From positions 19,716,501 through 19,780,500 of the forward strand of contig CM048553.1 of the NCBI GenBank assembly GCA_026413225.1: DNA of 64,000 bases, in the 5' to 3' direction. The translations under genes were made by a program, and so were the position numbers. The notes under the pieces were generated by a model, which was not told the DNA's origin, made no database searches, and saw only the letters and a program-made list of their open reading frames with translations. The DNA comes from Otis tarda (taxonomy: Eukaryota > Chordata > Aves > Otidiformes > Otididae). Below, piece by piece: positions 24,895 to 38,847 of this stretch (position 1 is the first letter of the stretch; each line of letters opens with the position of its first letter).

Positions 24895-27306
24895 TAAATA
24901 TGGAAGCTGGTGGGCCATATTTTGCTCTCAAATCAGTATCTACCCTAAATTAGTCCCAATAAGACCAAAGTATTTGCACCAAATGTGTTCAGTATACAAA
25001 CTTGTAAAATACATTCTGTATGAATTTATCAGAAAGACAAGAATTAAGCTTTTTTTTTTTTTTAAGGATAACTGATTATTTATTCACATATGGAAAGCTA
25101 AAGAATAAATAACAGCAGATGGCTAGAATTGTTTTTTGCTTGAAGGTGAACAGTGATTTAAGTGAATATAGGTGCTGATGAGGGAGCAGAATGTTTTATT
25201 TAAGAATCTAATTGGTGAATACTATAAAGTATTGTGGAGAATAAAGGATACTGATTTAACATGACCGATTTCAAGAAATCACAGCTTTTTACCTTCTCGT
25301 TTATAGCAATACCAGTGCCAGTCCCTTCGTTAGAATGTGAGAGCCGCCTATTCTAGGTAAAACAGCTAACATGCTCATCACATCTGCTGGCCTGCCTTTC
25401 TCCAGTCCCTTTAGAAATAATTCCAGTGTTATAGAGGTTGAGTGCATTTGTCTTTATAACATTTAATTTCAAATCCACACAGCTGTGCTGTTTTATTGGT
25501 CCTCATAGATTTAGCTGTTTAGCTTATTTCATACGCATTACTGGGCCTTTAACTTGTAAAAATGCCAAGAAATCACCAGTCATTTGGACCTACCTGAAAT
25601 ATTCTGCTGTAGCCTAGTCAGTCTCTATATGCCTTGGAAGAATATCACCTTTATAAACCTCTCAGGATGCTTCATGAGTTTTGACAAAATTAGTATAAGT
25701 GCTTTTCGCTTTTGTTATCTTCTTTAATAGATTTTTTTTCCCTGGGTTCTCTGTCTCAGCTGTCTGGTTGAAATGCCACTTTCTCTATTCTCAGGAACAA
25801 AGAAATGGCTCCAGTTTAACTTAATCAAACACTCTGGTCTCTTTCTGATACAAAGAATAGTGGCCAATTTACCTCTAGCACTATTAAGTCCCCAACAGTT
25901 TTCCTGTGTTTGATTTCTGTGTGTGCTTTCAGTACAGCCTTTTTTTCCCCTACTCATTTTCCTTTGTCTCCCTCTCTTTAAGAAGATTGGCAAAAAAAGA
26001 GAATATCTTACCCATAATAATTTTTTTTGCAAAATTTAATACTGTTTCATTAATTTGTTTCTTGACATTTATTTGCAATTCTACCTTCTGCATGCACAAG
26101 GTTTCTGTAAATTAAAGTATTGCTGCTCCGAGTACCAGATTTTTCTAGCTTTGCTTTGCTTTGCCTTTGTGCGGCAGAAATCCTGTTGGCTGTAATGGAA
26201 AAGCAAAGTATTACTGACTTTAACAGTCTTGCCTGTGTGAGAAATGAGTCTCGAGTTTTGTCTGTTAGTAAATGCATTCTGGATCATATTTCACAATCAG
26301 ACTTTCATACGCTCTCTGCTAACATTCGGTTTCTAAGCTCAATTTTTTAGTTGCACTTCCCATTCATCACACAGAATAACTGATCCTAGAAAATGAATCT
26401 GTGTTGGGTGAAACAATAAAACGAGCATCCAGTCTCTGCTGCTCACTTTTCTCATGCAAGTGGACCCCTCGAAATCAATAGAATCATTCAGGGGAGTCAG
26501 ACAAGCAAGAGCTAACTCAAAACAGGTACTCCCTGCTGCCCAGAAACAAAATGCTTCTGTCCTCTCCGCCTCTATGAAATATAGGTGCCTTGGTTGCATC
26601 AAAATTACAAAAGGAAACTAATTTTTAAAATAATTGTGTGAAAAAGTCTGTTCAAACATTGGTGGCTTTTGCATACAAAGAGTGCTGTTTGGCAGATCAG
26701 CAAAAATGCTATGGTCAGGAAATGTTAAGTAATTTTTTTTTTTTTAAGGAAATGTACAACTGTAAGTAACGCGCAGTTAAAGCTTTGCTAACTTGTTTGG
26801 AATAGCAAATGTAATCTCTAAATTGCTCTTTTTTTTAAATGGTGAGTGTCAAGGCAGAAGGCTGGGAATGCCTTAGAATGATACTACAAAATGGTTCTGC
26901 TGTTTAATTAATTTGTTTTCACTCTGTTTGCATTCCTTTTGTATCCAGTGTTTTCAAATGTGCTTCAGAGGGACAAAACATTGTCCAGTTTTTGTGAGAC
27001 CATCACTGATACAGTTATTTTTAACCAAAAGTGGAAAAAGATTCACAGAGAGGCAATCTGGATTTTACTGCGGTGCATGGTGGAAACTCAGGTTTCCAGG
27101 GCTGTGTTTCAGGGAAAGAAACATTCCTTGGGGTCCAGTCAAAATACCTCAGATGTCTACACACTCGTCAGAAACTTCTTGTGAAGAAACTGTACACTAA
27201 GATTTACTTGCTTATGTATTTTCAAATAACAAATCTATTCAGATCTCTCAATATATATTCGTAGTTAATGTTCAAACAGGAAAATACATTAATTTTGTTC
27301 GTATAA

Positions 27307-27352
27307 TTGATGGAATACAAATTATACTTAGGGGGTTGATGGAATACAAGTT
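27307..27352 (+). repeat. Pair of 17-nt direct repeats
   Basis: ttgatggaatacaaatt at 27307-27323 recurs with one change at 27336-27352, 29 nt apart start to start. It is local and of no known meaning. Confidence 0.75.
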
Positions 27353-29189
27353 GAACTACGTACCTCATTTCTGTGGCAATGAAAGCCTGGTCAGACTGAT
27401 GGTGTTTTTATCTTTTAAGCCCTGAATCTGCAGCTATTTTAGACAGTTATTTTAAGTGTGGACTGCTTCCATCAGCAAAGCTATATGCATGTTTAGGCTG
27501 TTCTAGTTTTACTGTCTTAATCACGCTGATTTAAACATTTACAAATTGCCTTCTAATTTCTACTATATCATGATAATTAGAATCTTTACAAATACTATTG
27601 TGAAGTCAAAAGCCTGGCTAAAGCATCAATTAAAACCTTAAGTTATGCTACTGCCAATAAGTGGTCATTAAGGGCATGTGAGGGCAACCAGCGTTTTTGT
27701 AGAATCAGATTCTTAGGGGTTGGTCTCTAAAGCAGATGTTTTTCATTTTTATTTCTTTTTTAAAAGGACTTATGAAACACTGAGACAACTGCAAGGACAG
27801 TGAAGATTTTTTTTTTTATAGCAACAGTGCATTATGAATGCAAAGCTAAGCTTTCAAACACTAAACTTCATTATTGATAATGGAGGAATAATCCCTGATC
27901 TGTGGAGAGAGAAGCATTGCAATAATATTGATGGTTTAGGAGAATGCTTGCAACATTTCAATGGAGAAAAGAGGAATTAGTCGCTTTCTCTAGTGTGACA
28001 ATTTTCCTGCAACATGAGAAATTAATTTATTCAAATACAATAAAGGAGCAGAATGCAATTTCTCCACACATTACAATTCTTCCTACTTTGGGAGAGGATA
28101 CTACTAATTTTCACTAGTGTTGTGAAAAGATAGAGTTTTTAAGTCTGCTCAATGTCATTTTTGCATAGTCAAAATGGAAATAACTCTTTCTGATGAGCTT
28201 GTGCTTTTCTGCATGACCTGTAAAGTGTAATATTTTCTCAAAAAGAAATATTACTGCTAAAATACAGTCCCAGAAGAACACTTCCAAATGGAAATAGTTA
28301 ATTAAACAAACCTCAGAGTAGGTGAAAACTGTTAATTTCACTCGCCTCCTTATTCCCATATCACATTGCCACCCTAATTAATTTAATCTTCACTGAAAAT
28401 GAAGTAAAAACTCTTGTTTGGGAAGTAATAATCACAGCATGTAACAGACTGAAATACTGTTCTTAGTCAACACCAGCTGTTTGGCTTGAGGTAGTTTGTG
28501 GTGTTGAAAAAGCATTTAAATTGTACAGCAGCAGTGGACTTTTAATGGAATATCTGTTTCCACTCAGGAGAAACTTCTCTGTTGAATCTCAACCTGAAAC
28601 AGAGAAAAAGACAGACTCTCACCTCGTTTTTTGTCAAATTTCAGTGTGAAGTAGCTGAAAGTATAGGAGTTTAGTTATAAAGCCTAATATTGAAAGAAAA
28701 AAAATAGCATCCTTCCTGCACATGCAATAAACTAGGTTCTGAACGCAATTAGTTTTGTAAGGTAAACCACAGAATAAACAGAAGTTAGTGGTAGGTTTAT
28801 GTCCAACAAAGTGACTGGGCAATTTAGCATGTCTTGTGTTATCTTCAGTGTACAGCACAGAATGGCTCTTTCTGTTTCCCTTCTCTGTAACTATTTTCAT
28901 CTCAAGAACTATGGAGTTAATGGAATGGAAAATTCAGGCTATCTCATGCTCCTGATTTATGCATGACAAGGGAAACAGTTCCCGTAGATTTTGATGATAA
29001 AGAACTTTCCTTCTATTACAATCAAGTTCTTTGCAGTTTGTTTGCTTTTTGTAGGGGCGGATGTTACCCGTCACAAGTTAGACAGGGCACAAGTGCTTTC
29101 GAGCTACTACAGGGTTCTTCGGGTGTAGGTATGTAGGTCATGGTGGCTAAGCTCCTAATATAGATGCAGTTTTACTAGCCTAATTTTGC

Positions 29190-29212
29190 CTTTTTTTTTT
29201 TTTTTTTTTTTT
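29190..29212. repeat. Long poly(T) tract
   Basis: A run of more than 20 T on the plus strand, following aattttgcc. No retrocopy is recognisable on the minus strand beyond it. Confidence 0.85.
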
Positions 29213-30109
29213 AACCAGTATAGTCTGTGGAAAGCAGTCCCATAGCTGTGTGGTGCGTGTTCACAGCCATAGCACTTTACGGGTACGTTATACCACTTTC
29301 CCTATTTTGGTAGCATCTTCCTAATATAGGCACGACAAAAATATCCACCGTAGCACTGCCAACGTAAGTGCAAGCAGCTCAAGCAGGTATAAGTCAGGCG
29401 TTGTACAGAGCTATTTGTACATGCAAACCCTGACCTGCAGTGTGTTATTTGCAGCCCTCCACCAGATATCTACATTTGACCCTTCAATGTCAACAGAAAT
29501 GTCTGACTACCAGAACCTAGTTGTCATCTCCTTTCATTATCACAGGATTTTCCTGGGCCTTTTTCTATTCTTCATATTCACAAAGCTAAGCTTCCATATT
29601 AATTAAATGTCAACATTCACTAGTCTGAGACTATGTTATCCAATAAATACCTGCCTGAAGCCAACTACATGAAGGGTGGAACTTGCATGATTTTTAATAC
29701 AAATTATTTGTTCACAATGTTTGATCAAATTAGTCAGTGGCAGAATAAATGGGAGCTGTAAGCACAGCTGAAAAGGATTTGAAAAAAATATTAATGCTGC
29801 TGTTGCAACTCATCTCTCCACTTTGCCTCTGATAGCCTTCATTTCGGGGGTCTTAACCTTCCCCTGGGCCAGAGCTGGGTTGCTTGCCTGTACACACAAC
29901 AGGACAGTTAAAGACAGTGGGAAGCGTAATGCAAATAGAATTTTATTTAGATCCAGTGGTGGTTTTTTTTCTCTTCTAGGTGTCCAATTTTCAGTTCACT
30001 CAGTTTTTATCGATAGAAAGTAGGAAAAAATGAATCCTGATGGGAAACATAACAATACATGGCCCTTTTCTCTCACTTGGTTTGACAATTTTAGCCATGG
30101 GCTGTAAGC

Positions 30110-30450
30110 GATGAAACTCCCGCGGGCAGATATCATTATCCTAATTCCCGAGACGAGGAAGCTGAGTCACGGGAGGGGAGGGGGGGCTGCCTGACCGCCC
30201 AAGACCGCGCGGAGAGGCCTACTTCCAGGGAAGCCCTGTGCTCAGGCTGGCTTTAATCTGCAGAGATAAAAAGCACCTTTTTGGCATGTCAGAAATAGCG
30301 CTTGCTTGGCACGGGCCCGCTGGGAGCTCCAGGTCCGTCTCTCCCGCCGCCCGGGAGCCGGATGTGGCGCAGCGGTGGGTGCAGCCGGTTGGATTCTGCA
30401 TCGCGCTGGATCACTCTCCCGCAGCCGGGAATTAATGGCTCGGGGCTGGC
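30110..30450. promoter_or_regulatory. Small CpG-rich patch
   Basis: A 340-nt patch contains repeated CpG (cccgcgggcag, gaccgcgcggag, ccgccgcccgggagccggat, gcatcgcgctgg) inside AT-rich surroundings. An ETS-like ccggatgt occurs near 30357-30364. No coding exon is recognisable. Overlapping frames on both strands (60-94 codons) resemble nothing known. It could be a minor promoter or enhancer, or simply a GC-rich repeat fragment. Confidence 0.4.
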
Positions 30451-33400
30451 TTCGGCACAGGAGAAATGATATTTTCCCCAACAGTGCTGCAGATGGAGCT
30501 CCAAGCAACTGTCAAAAGCGCGGGGACTTCCACCTCCTGGTAACTAGAGGCAGATTTAAGCTGGTGACCTACAAGCAGAGGGCCCTGTAGCATTTTCCCC
30601 AGCCTCTGTGCAACCCTGCCACCCTGCCAGCACATTTTACTCTCAGCAGCCATCTCGCTTGTCACAGGGATGGGGACCGAGGATGTGCTGCAGCGCTTGG
30701 GTTCTTACCTCCCCATCAGGCCTTTTGGGATTTCTTGCTCATCCTTGCGCTGGGTGCCTTAATTTCACTGCGATTTGCCAACCCAGCAGCTCCCCAAAGC
30801 ACAAGGAGTGTGGCCTCTGCCACGTGAGGGACCCTGCGGTTCACAGCCCTGAACATATGCCGCATCCAAAGTGCGAGAAAACTCATTTAATTGCTGGTTA
30901 TTGCCTTTTCTTTGGGGGCATGAGGTGAAGGACGAGGTCACCCCGAGGAAGAAGGTGTAGGAGTTTCATGCTGTGCGTGAGTTTGACTGACACCTCCTAC
31001 CATCGCCATCCTGCCTGACAGCGGGCTGCTCCTGACGACAGCTGGGGTTAAGGCAGGAGGGTGGTCAGATCCCATAATTGGTGGTTCAAAAGTCCTCGGA
31101 AACGAACAGGGATTTCAAAACAAAATGCTGCCACTGCCAGCGCCACAGTGGTTTAATTACAATTCCACGATATCTGTATCACAAAACCTGGCAATTTTAA
31201 TGACAAAGTACTGCGATGCCACAAAGTATTTTCAGAACTAATAAAACCTCCGCAGAATATTTCCCTGGAATGTATTAAAAGCCAATGGCTGCATTCATTA
31301 GCAATATCAAATAGCATGTGGTGGATGGTTATTTGGAAAAAATGCATTCAATATAAATTGATTTTGTATTATCAGGAATAATGTGGAGAGAGGCTTTCCC
31401 AGCATCTTCAAGCTTCAGCCATTCCACCGCCTGCTGCAGTTTATGCCCTAATCTTGTGAGATTTACATAGCATTTTAATTTTCAGTCTTGCCTGCATTTG
31501 CCAGCTGAGGGATTCTTATTATACTTTACATTAATTCCAAATTCACACCGTAACAACAGGAACAAATCGAGTGCTGACAAAAGCAAGAGGCCAAACATGA
31601 CTCAATTAAAATAATACGTATCACTATTAATCACCTCTGCCTGTCCATCTACATTCCTGTGGCGATGCCTCTCTCCACAGCAGCAGCAGCATCTGTGAGT
31701 AAAGCCAGCTCTCATCCCTCCACTCCTCCCACCACCTTCCTGAGGGATGACGAGGAGCCCAGGAGAGCAGGAAGGAGCCCTGAAGGGCAGCGCTAGGAGA
31801 AGCCCAGGGCCAAAGAGCCAGGGCCGGTGCCAAACCCTGCACTGGCATGTGGTGGGCTGACCTTCTCACCTCCCCTCCTGCCTTGGCGGGAAGCATCTGC
31901 TCATGCCAGCCGCCAAACCAAGGAATCAACATGTCCTGCTGCCTGCCACGGCAGTGAGAAACCTTGTGCCAATGGCCACGTTGTCCTCGGGTTTGTGCAG
32001 AGCTCAGCTGGTTGCCAAAGCTTAACGTTTCACATTATTATTAACAGTTAATCCACATAAAAATAAGGCAGGACCAACAACAAAGAACAAAAGCAGACCT
32101 GCAATAACCACTCTCCACAAAGTAAAACCCCTTGGGTAAGCGAACCAAAGAGGGCAGGGCTCCCGCACAATTTGCCACCAGCCAGCCATCGGGTTAATAG
32201 GAGATGGATGAGGGACAGGCAGTGACAAAGGGGACACTGGCAGCTGAGGCAGGAGGGCTGGCCCTGGCTGTCACCTCCCCAGTCCGTGCCATGGCCCGTG
32301 GTGCAGCGAGCGAGCTGACATGCAGAAGCTTCGGGGTGAGGGTTCCACGGGGCCTTGGTCCAGGGCAGCTGCTGGCAAGTTGGAAAACACGGTGGTGAGC
32401 CGGGGGCCGTTCCCTTCAAAAGTGGCCAACAGACTGACAAGCCCCAAATCTGCTCCCTGCAAAGCCTTTCCTGGCCCTGGCTGTCATGGAGGCCAGGTTT
32501 AACACTTGGATGGGTCTCTCCCCTCTTCTGTGCTTTGTGCAATTACTGGCATTTGCTGAAGGTGGGAACAAACTGCAGCTGGATCCGGCCGACGGCAGCC
32601 CTATGCCCACACGGACGGCAGGAGCCCTGCTGCAAGGAAAAGCCCACGCGCAGCAACAGAGAGCAGGGCTGGCACATCTTTGCGTGACAGAGCAAAAACA
32701 CGACCCCACACACTGCAGGCTTGCCCAAATGTGATTCTGAAGGTCATAATACAAGGCTGGAATTGCAATGCCTGTCCATGAAATTATGAAGCTTTAGTAT
32801 AACAATCTTGCTGCTCTCCTGCATCTCTCTAGCCAAAGACAGGTTCCCTTACCCCCAAAATCATTCAAATATGACCCAGGCAGCTTCTCTGGAAATGAGC
32901 TTTCATGAGGTCTCAACCTTTGATAGAAATGGACAGGACTGTGTGTGCAGGAAGTGATGTTGTCTTCTGCTCCCCTCTCTTTTTCCAGGTAAGTCCTGTA
33001 TGTGTCAGCGTTATCTGCAGCCTATAGCACAAAGGCAGCAGTCACCAGAAACCACAGGCAGCTTGGTTTGGAGGAGCACAAGGAAAACCATGCAACATTT
33101 ACAGTAAGCGTACGTATTTGATCTGGCCATACTAGCTGCTCACAAAGCGCTCCAACCCAGTGTGTATGGGCTCCATTTCATTTGAATAAAAACACTTTGG
33201 GTAGCCATGGAGGAAAAGAAACAACTTGCAAGAAGCACTTGCTAGTTTCACAGAAGTAATCACACATCTGAAACTGGTAACAAAAAAAAAATGGCCCAGT
33301 AGCCAAGCACATCAAACTTCAGCTTGACTAATTTGTGACTGGTTATCTCTTTGTGAACGGTATGTTGAATCAGATGTGGGGAAAAGCGGGTAATTAATGA

Positions 33401-34599
33401 ATCAGTCAATTACATCAGCTCAGTTAGAGACAAAGCTCAGCATCTTTTTTAGCTTGGGACTGTCGTTTGTTGCAAATGATCGAACACCTAAAGAAAGAAA
33501 ATTTTGGTTAAGAAGGTACTGAGCCAGGCAGACCCAGAAGCATTTGCCACAGAGCTGGGCTTGGCTGCCTCCCTGGGTTACTGCTGTACCACATCTTTCC
33601 TCTATGAAACAGCAACATGAGATGACACATCAGGCAGGTTAATAGTGAAAGAAATTCTTTTTCTCTCCATTCTCATTGCTGAAACTGCTGGGAGAGGCAT
33701 TTCCGATTTCCTTCTTCAGTAGCAACTCTGGCCATCATGTAGTTTATCTGACCTTTGGCTACGCCGCACCATGAAATCAGACACCGCCAGGGAGGGGGCC
33801 AGAACAAAGCCTGGAGAGATTAATAAGAGCATTATTTGCGATGTGGCACAGGGCCATGAGTCACCGTGCAGCCAGGCTGCTGCACCTTCTGGCAACAGAA
33901 ACAGCCCAAGTTCTGCATCAAGCTCTCTGCCTTAAGGGGAAAAAAAAAAGTTATAATCTTCACTTCTCTTCTTCTTTTATACAAAATGTTGGTCAAATGA
34001 ATGAGTGGGAGAAGGAGGGAAAAAAAACCACTCAACTGGAGTGGAAGTAAAATATAAACATAAAGTTAATGTGTGACTTTCATTCAAAAGAGTCTATTCT
34101 TTGCGTGATTGTTTGGGGCTTTGGAAGACTAACCAATAAAGAAAAAAATTCTGCTTGTTCAGCTTGATGTTAATGTTGGTGTGGTACTTTCATTAGTACA
34201 AAGATTTGCTCACATCCCCTTCTAATACCTTCCACCTTCACAGCTGCAGCGTGCTAGGGTGCAAATGCAGCAGCACTCTATAGCAAAATACAACTTCTTC
34301 TGATGCCAGCCTATGCAAATGTCTTGACTTGGAGAACACTGAATTCTGTGCAGGTCAGGTTCAAAGAGCTTGAGGATAAAGAAATATATGTAATTATTAT
34401 TATTACAGTTCTATACCAAGCCCAGATAATAAGAAAAGGATTTATATTTCTTTTCTTTGACTCCATTTGACTGTAAGGTTAGAGATCAGCAACATCTTGA
34501 TTAGGAAACAAGAATGATATGAATCAAGAGATTCAAAATTAGTCAAGATTATGTGAATCACAGTGAATCAAATGTAAATTATATGAGTCGTGCTCTGTG
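30451..34599. other. No gene recognised; GC-rich, CpG-poor middle
   Basis: From about 31640 to 32700 the sequence is GC-rich but has few CpG. It carries overlapping frames of 60-164 codons on both strands, none resembling a known protein. The remainder is AT-rich unique DNA. It may contain old exonised or repeat-derived pieces that I cannot name. Confidence 0.6.
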
Positions 34600-36145
34600 T
34601 TAAGGAGCTCCCTGGCTGTACCAAGCTCCAGGAGGTAAGTCAAGACCAAGGAGTCTCTGGTTGAGGAGCAGCGTGGACAGTCCTGCTGGAGTTGGGCCAG
34701 CCTCTGACAGCACGCCAGACCAGGAGGAGCTTGTGAACCAGGCTTTCTACAGACAACTGGCACAAGTGTCCTTCTTACTAGCCCTGGTCCTTTTGGAGGA
34801 TTTCAACCATCCAGGCTTCTACTGGAAGGGCAATACAGCACTGAGCAGGCAATTCAGGACCTTCTTACATTGCACTAGCAGTAATTTCATCATATGAATG
34901 CTAGAGGGGCCAGTCAGGGGTTACGCTCTACTTGACTTGCCAGTGGTGAATGTGGTCACAGTATCAGCCTGGGCTTATGTTCAGTCACCATAATTGAATT
35001 CCAGCTATAGAAGGAGGCTGGGAAGCTAAGCTGCAGAGTTGTGACTCTGGATTTCAGAAGAAGAAACTTCAGTTTACCCAGGGAGTTGCTAAATAAAATA
35101 CCTTGGATTGCAACCATGAAGTGGAACCATGTCTAGAAGATCTGAACAATTTTTAAAGAGATCTTACTGACAGCTCACGGAAAAGTGATCCCGTTGTGCA
35201 GGAAAATGGAATTTCAGCAGCTCCGATTTGCTACGGCATCTTCTTGATGAAACCAGATGCAAAAAGGGACCATACAAGAGGACACGAGGTATGGCACTTA
35301 TTTCCTGAAAGAACTGGCCAATGTGATTGTGAGACTGCTGTCAGCTGTCTGTGACAACTGCGGTGACTGGGGAAGTCCCCGATGGCTGGAAAAAGTCTAA
35401 CATTTCATCTGTCTTTAAAAAGGCGAGACAGGAAACTGGGGAACTATCTGCTGATTAGCAGCATCTCAGTCACTAGAAGATCAGGCAGTGTGTCCCTCTT
35501 GGGATCCACTTTCAAGGCCATAAAGGACCAGAAGGTATTTGGGAACAGTTAGTATGGATTTACTGATGGCAAACTGAACTTGACCAACTGGCCTGCTTTC
35601 TAAGATTAAATCACCAAATGTGTGAAGATCAAAGAGCTGGGTGTAATCTACTCTGACATTAGTAAGGCTTTGACACCATCTCACACAATACCATCATTTG
35701 GAAACTCAGAGAACATGGGCTAAAAAGCCAGGCTGTAAGAGGGGCTGAAAACTTGCAGGTCGTGTCTGGCAGATCACCAGAGGAGCACCCAAGGGGTCAG
35801 TACTGAGATCCACATTGTTCAGTATCTTCATCAGCAACCTTGATGGTGACATAGTCAGGTTTATTGATGTTTTAAACCATCTGGACTGACAAACTTGTCT
35901 TCTTAGTGCTAGAGGCTGTAAAAGGGGCCAGTGGCCACAGGCTGAGGTCTGGACATGAGAAGACATGTTCACCAGGAGGGCACTGTAACCCTGAAACAGG
36001 TTTCCCAGAGAGGCTGTGGAACTCCTGCTCCTGGAGATGTTTCATGATTTAGCTGGACCATGGCTGACCTTGTCCACTGTTGGTGACAGCACCACTTCAA
36101 GCAGGGTGTTGGACCAGATGTCCCTTGATTCTATGATTAACTAAT
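34600..36145 (+). pseudogene. Decayed CR1 LINE: endonuclease and reverse transcriptase remnants with 3' tail
   Basis: This is a plus-strand, 1.5-kb CR1 relic. Around 34778-34900 the translation includes EDFNHPGFYWKGNTA, matching the CR1 endonuclease segment with its DFNHP motif. Around 35340-35440 it resembles the region preceding the polymerase (a degraded WLEKV.HFIC.FKK). Around 35640-35700 lies the degraded catalytic-domain phrase (VIYSDISKA then shifted), and 35780-35860 encodes a worn QGSVLRPTLFSIFISNLDGD. From 35985 to 36140 it shows the CR1 3' region, ending gatgtcccttgattctatga. Many frameshifts, stops and internal deletions are present, since an intact CR1 ORF2 would be longer. It cannot encode active protein. 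Confidence 0.88.
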
Positions 36146-37329
36146 TGAAATAATAACTGTATGAAATGATAACAAATATGATTATAAATAAGATTAAGTT
36201 AATTTGTTTCCAATTTGCAAGAAGAAGGTAGCTGAATATGCACTGCTTCATATTTTGGCACTGCACTACAAGAAACTATACAGTGATTCCTGAGTCATGC
36301 TTTAAAAAACTCCGAGACTGGGGGAATAGTGAATAACAAGGAGGAAAGGTTGTAACCCAAAGAGTCAACTTGATCATTTACACAGGCACAGTGAAACCAT
36401 AAGCTTTCCAATGCAGCCAAGAGCAAGCTCAGACATTTACAAGGATGAAAGATTTACAGAAGAGATGCCATGCTGATCAGCAGAGGTTGGGGAAAATGAC
36501 TTGGAGAGCACAGTAAATGAATTTGAATTTGCAGAGCATATTGGAGTCACAAAAGGAGATAATGTACAAAGATCGGTGCACACCAACACTGGTAAAAGGA
36601 AACATAAAGTATGACGCGGTAGGTTACATCACCTCTGACATCAGCCCTCGTGGGCTGTTCTGGCCACCTCCTGAGCAGAATACAAATGAACAGGAGAGAG
36701 TCCAAGAAGGTGCAAAACGTTTTATGGCAAGAGACTGAAACATTTTGGTATGGCAGCTTTTCAAAGGTGAACAAAATTTCTGCACTGGTTTGAAGAGTGA
36801 CAATTCCACATTCCTCAGTGGCATAGGGGCAAAACTGAGTTTTCCTGCTTCCTAGTTGAAAAGAAAAGAGCTTTTACAGGCACTTCGGTGTGTTCTCCAC
36901 CTCCTTCCCACACATAGGCAGAGCCAGCAAGCACTGCAAACCTATGTCAAGTGCTGCAAGCCCATGCCAAGCCCTGCAAGACCCTGTTCCTGCCTCTGCC
37001 CCAGCGCTGAGGGAGCAAACTCAAAGCGGGGCTGTGGGCATGGGCAGCAGGGACATGGTTTTCCCTCTGCAGATCTATGTTGCTGCTTCCAGCAATTTGC
37101 TGCCTGAGGCAAATCCTCACCCAACAGGGGCTTTGGTCTCTGCGTATTTAGACAAGGAACAGAGATTCAGCATCTCTTAAAGCTTTCCCAAGGGTTGGAA
37201 GTTGAAGTTAGAGCAGTTGAAACAGGAAACAAGCCACAGTTATGTACACAACATATATAGGAACTAAATAACAGTCATTAACTATTGAAATAAATTACTG
37301 GTGACTGACGAGCCAATGCTATTAAATTG

Positions 37330-37466
37330 AGTGTATGTTTGTCCCAGAAGCTGGTGTTTTCTGCAGCTATTAGGCTTGAAACATGACTTATCCCTGGGTT
37401 AGCTAGGCGGGAGGTCAGCTAGATGATCATGCTGGGTCTTTCCAGCTTTAAATTCTGTGGCTTTGT
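37330..37466 (+). repeat. Possible old CR1-like 3' end
   Basis: The phrase aggtcagctagatgatcatg, followed by ctgggtctttccagctttaa and attctgtgg, resembles an ancient CR1 3' end (ggttggactagatgatc ... ggtcccttccagcccta ... attctgtga). The left part cannot be aligned by eye, so the start is a guess. Confidence 0.5.
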
Positions 37467-38847
37467 GGAAATTATGTGTCAGAGGGTTTTTCTCGTCATA
37501 GCCAGACTGAGAGCTTGAAATCCACATGGTTACTGACAACTCCCAACTGTCAGTAAAGCTGTTTCACAGAAAGTGTTACATGACTGATGTCTCTACAACT
37601 GCAGTTTTCCAAACAGATGGGGGGAAAAAAAAGGCACTGGTCTCAAATCAAATTAGCCTTGATGGATTACGCAAAAGAAATTTAACACATGCTCCACATT
37701 TTGAGAAACTTCTAAATATAACATCTCCATTGAAAACAAAGTATACGATGGTGCTAAAAATATGTAAATAGACAGTTATAAAACTATCTTCACATTATAG
37801 AATGAGGACCAGTATTAGGGGCTGGGAAAATGACATTTTCTTGATGCAAGAGACCCCTGTCAGGGTTGCCACACCTTGTTTAACCTCAGAGATAAGCTCA
37901 TTTTTGAAAGCTCATTGTTTGACTTCTACAGGTTTGTCTCTTTGGAACACAGAACAAAGATAAAAATGTTCCCATTGTAACTGATGTCATAATTGCATTT
38001 AGAAATAATAAATGTGACATTATGGAAAAAAATTAAAATAACCCACAAGGGAAAATGTAATATTTAAATTCTGTTGCAGCTGGAAACATCCTGTAATAAA
38101 GAATTAACCGGTGAGTCTCGGTCTACACCCTGGTTTTCTTTCATTATCATTAGGCAGGGTATAATTTTCTTTTACCAAAGTAGTTATATTGGAAAAACAT
38201 TTACTACATATGCAGTTTTACTCATACAGAGGTATGATGCATTACTATATGTTATGCCATCACTATTTCAAGAAAGAGATACAGCCGTGTAAGACTAGCA
38301 CACTAGTACACCCACATACCTACCAAGCAATTGTACTGGTTTAAATGGAGCCATGTAGTTAAAGGAACATACTGCGTATGTTCAAATAGGGTCTTGAAAA
38401 GTTAGAGTGCCATTCTGAAGATATAAGTCTTTTACAACTACTTGTAGGAATTAATAATAGTAGGAAAAGCAGTCTCAAAGGCAGAATTAGCAGAACAAAA
38501 AGGCAGAACCGAGATTTGCACAAACAAAAAGGGCAGATTTTTTTTTTTCTGAATAATTTCAAATTACACAGGTACAACAGGCCCTGAGAAGTGTATCAAA
38601 CAGGATCTGTGTAACAGAGGAATTATTTTCTAAAGAAAATTACATTTCAATTAATTTATAGCCATTTTGGTGCTCTAGGTTCTTTATTCCATGTAGAACC
38701 TGCTTTGAAAAAAGAATAATGACAGCTTCCTAATTATTATTTTTAAGGTAATTTTTAAAATAAGAAAAAGAATCTCCCATGTAATTTTCAAAAAGAATTA
38801 GCACCCTTCCAGGAACAGCAGCAAAACATTGGACTGTAGCCTTCTAC

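Larger units (their letters stand above)
22761..30109. other. No gene recognised
   Basis: A long AT-rich, CpG-poor stretch with A/T runs near 23169-23181, 25050-25064, 26732-26744 and 29190-29212. Apart from the hairpin at 24.8 kb and the small repeats listed separately, nothing is recognised. Open frames are short and unmatched. Confidence 0.65.

Noticed and set aside
29020-29400. Possible ancient DNA-transposon or SINE sequence around the poly(T) run
   Set aside because: Some words look repeat-like but I could not align them to a family by eye.
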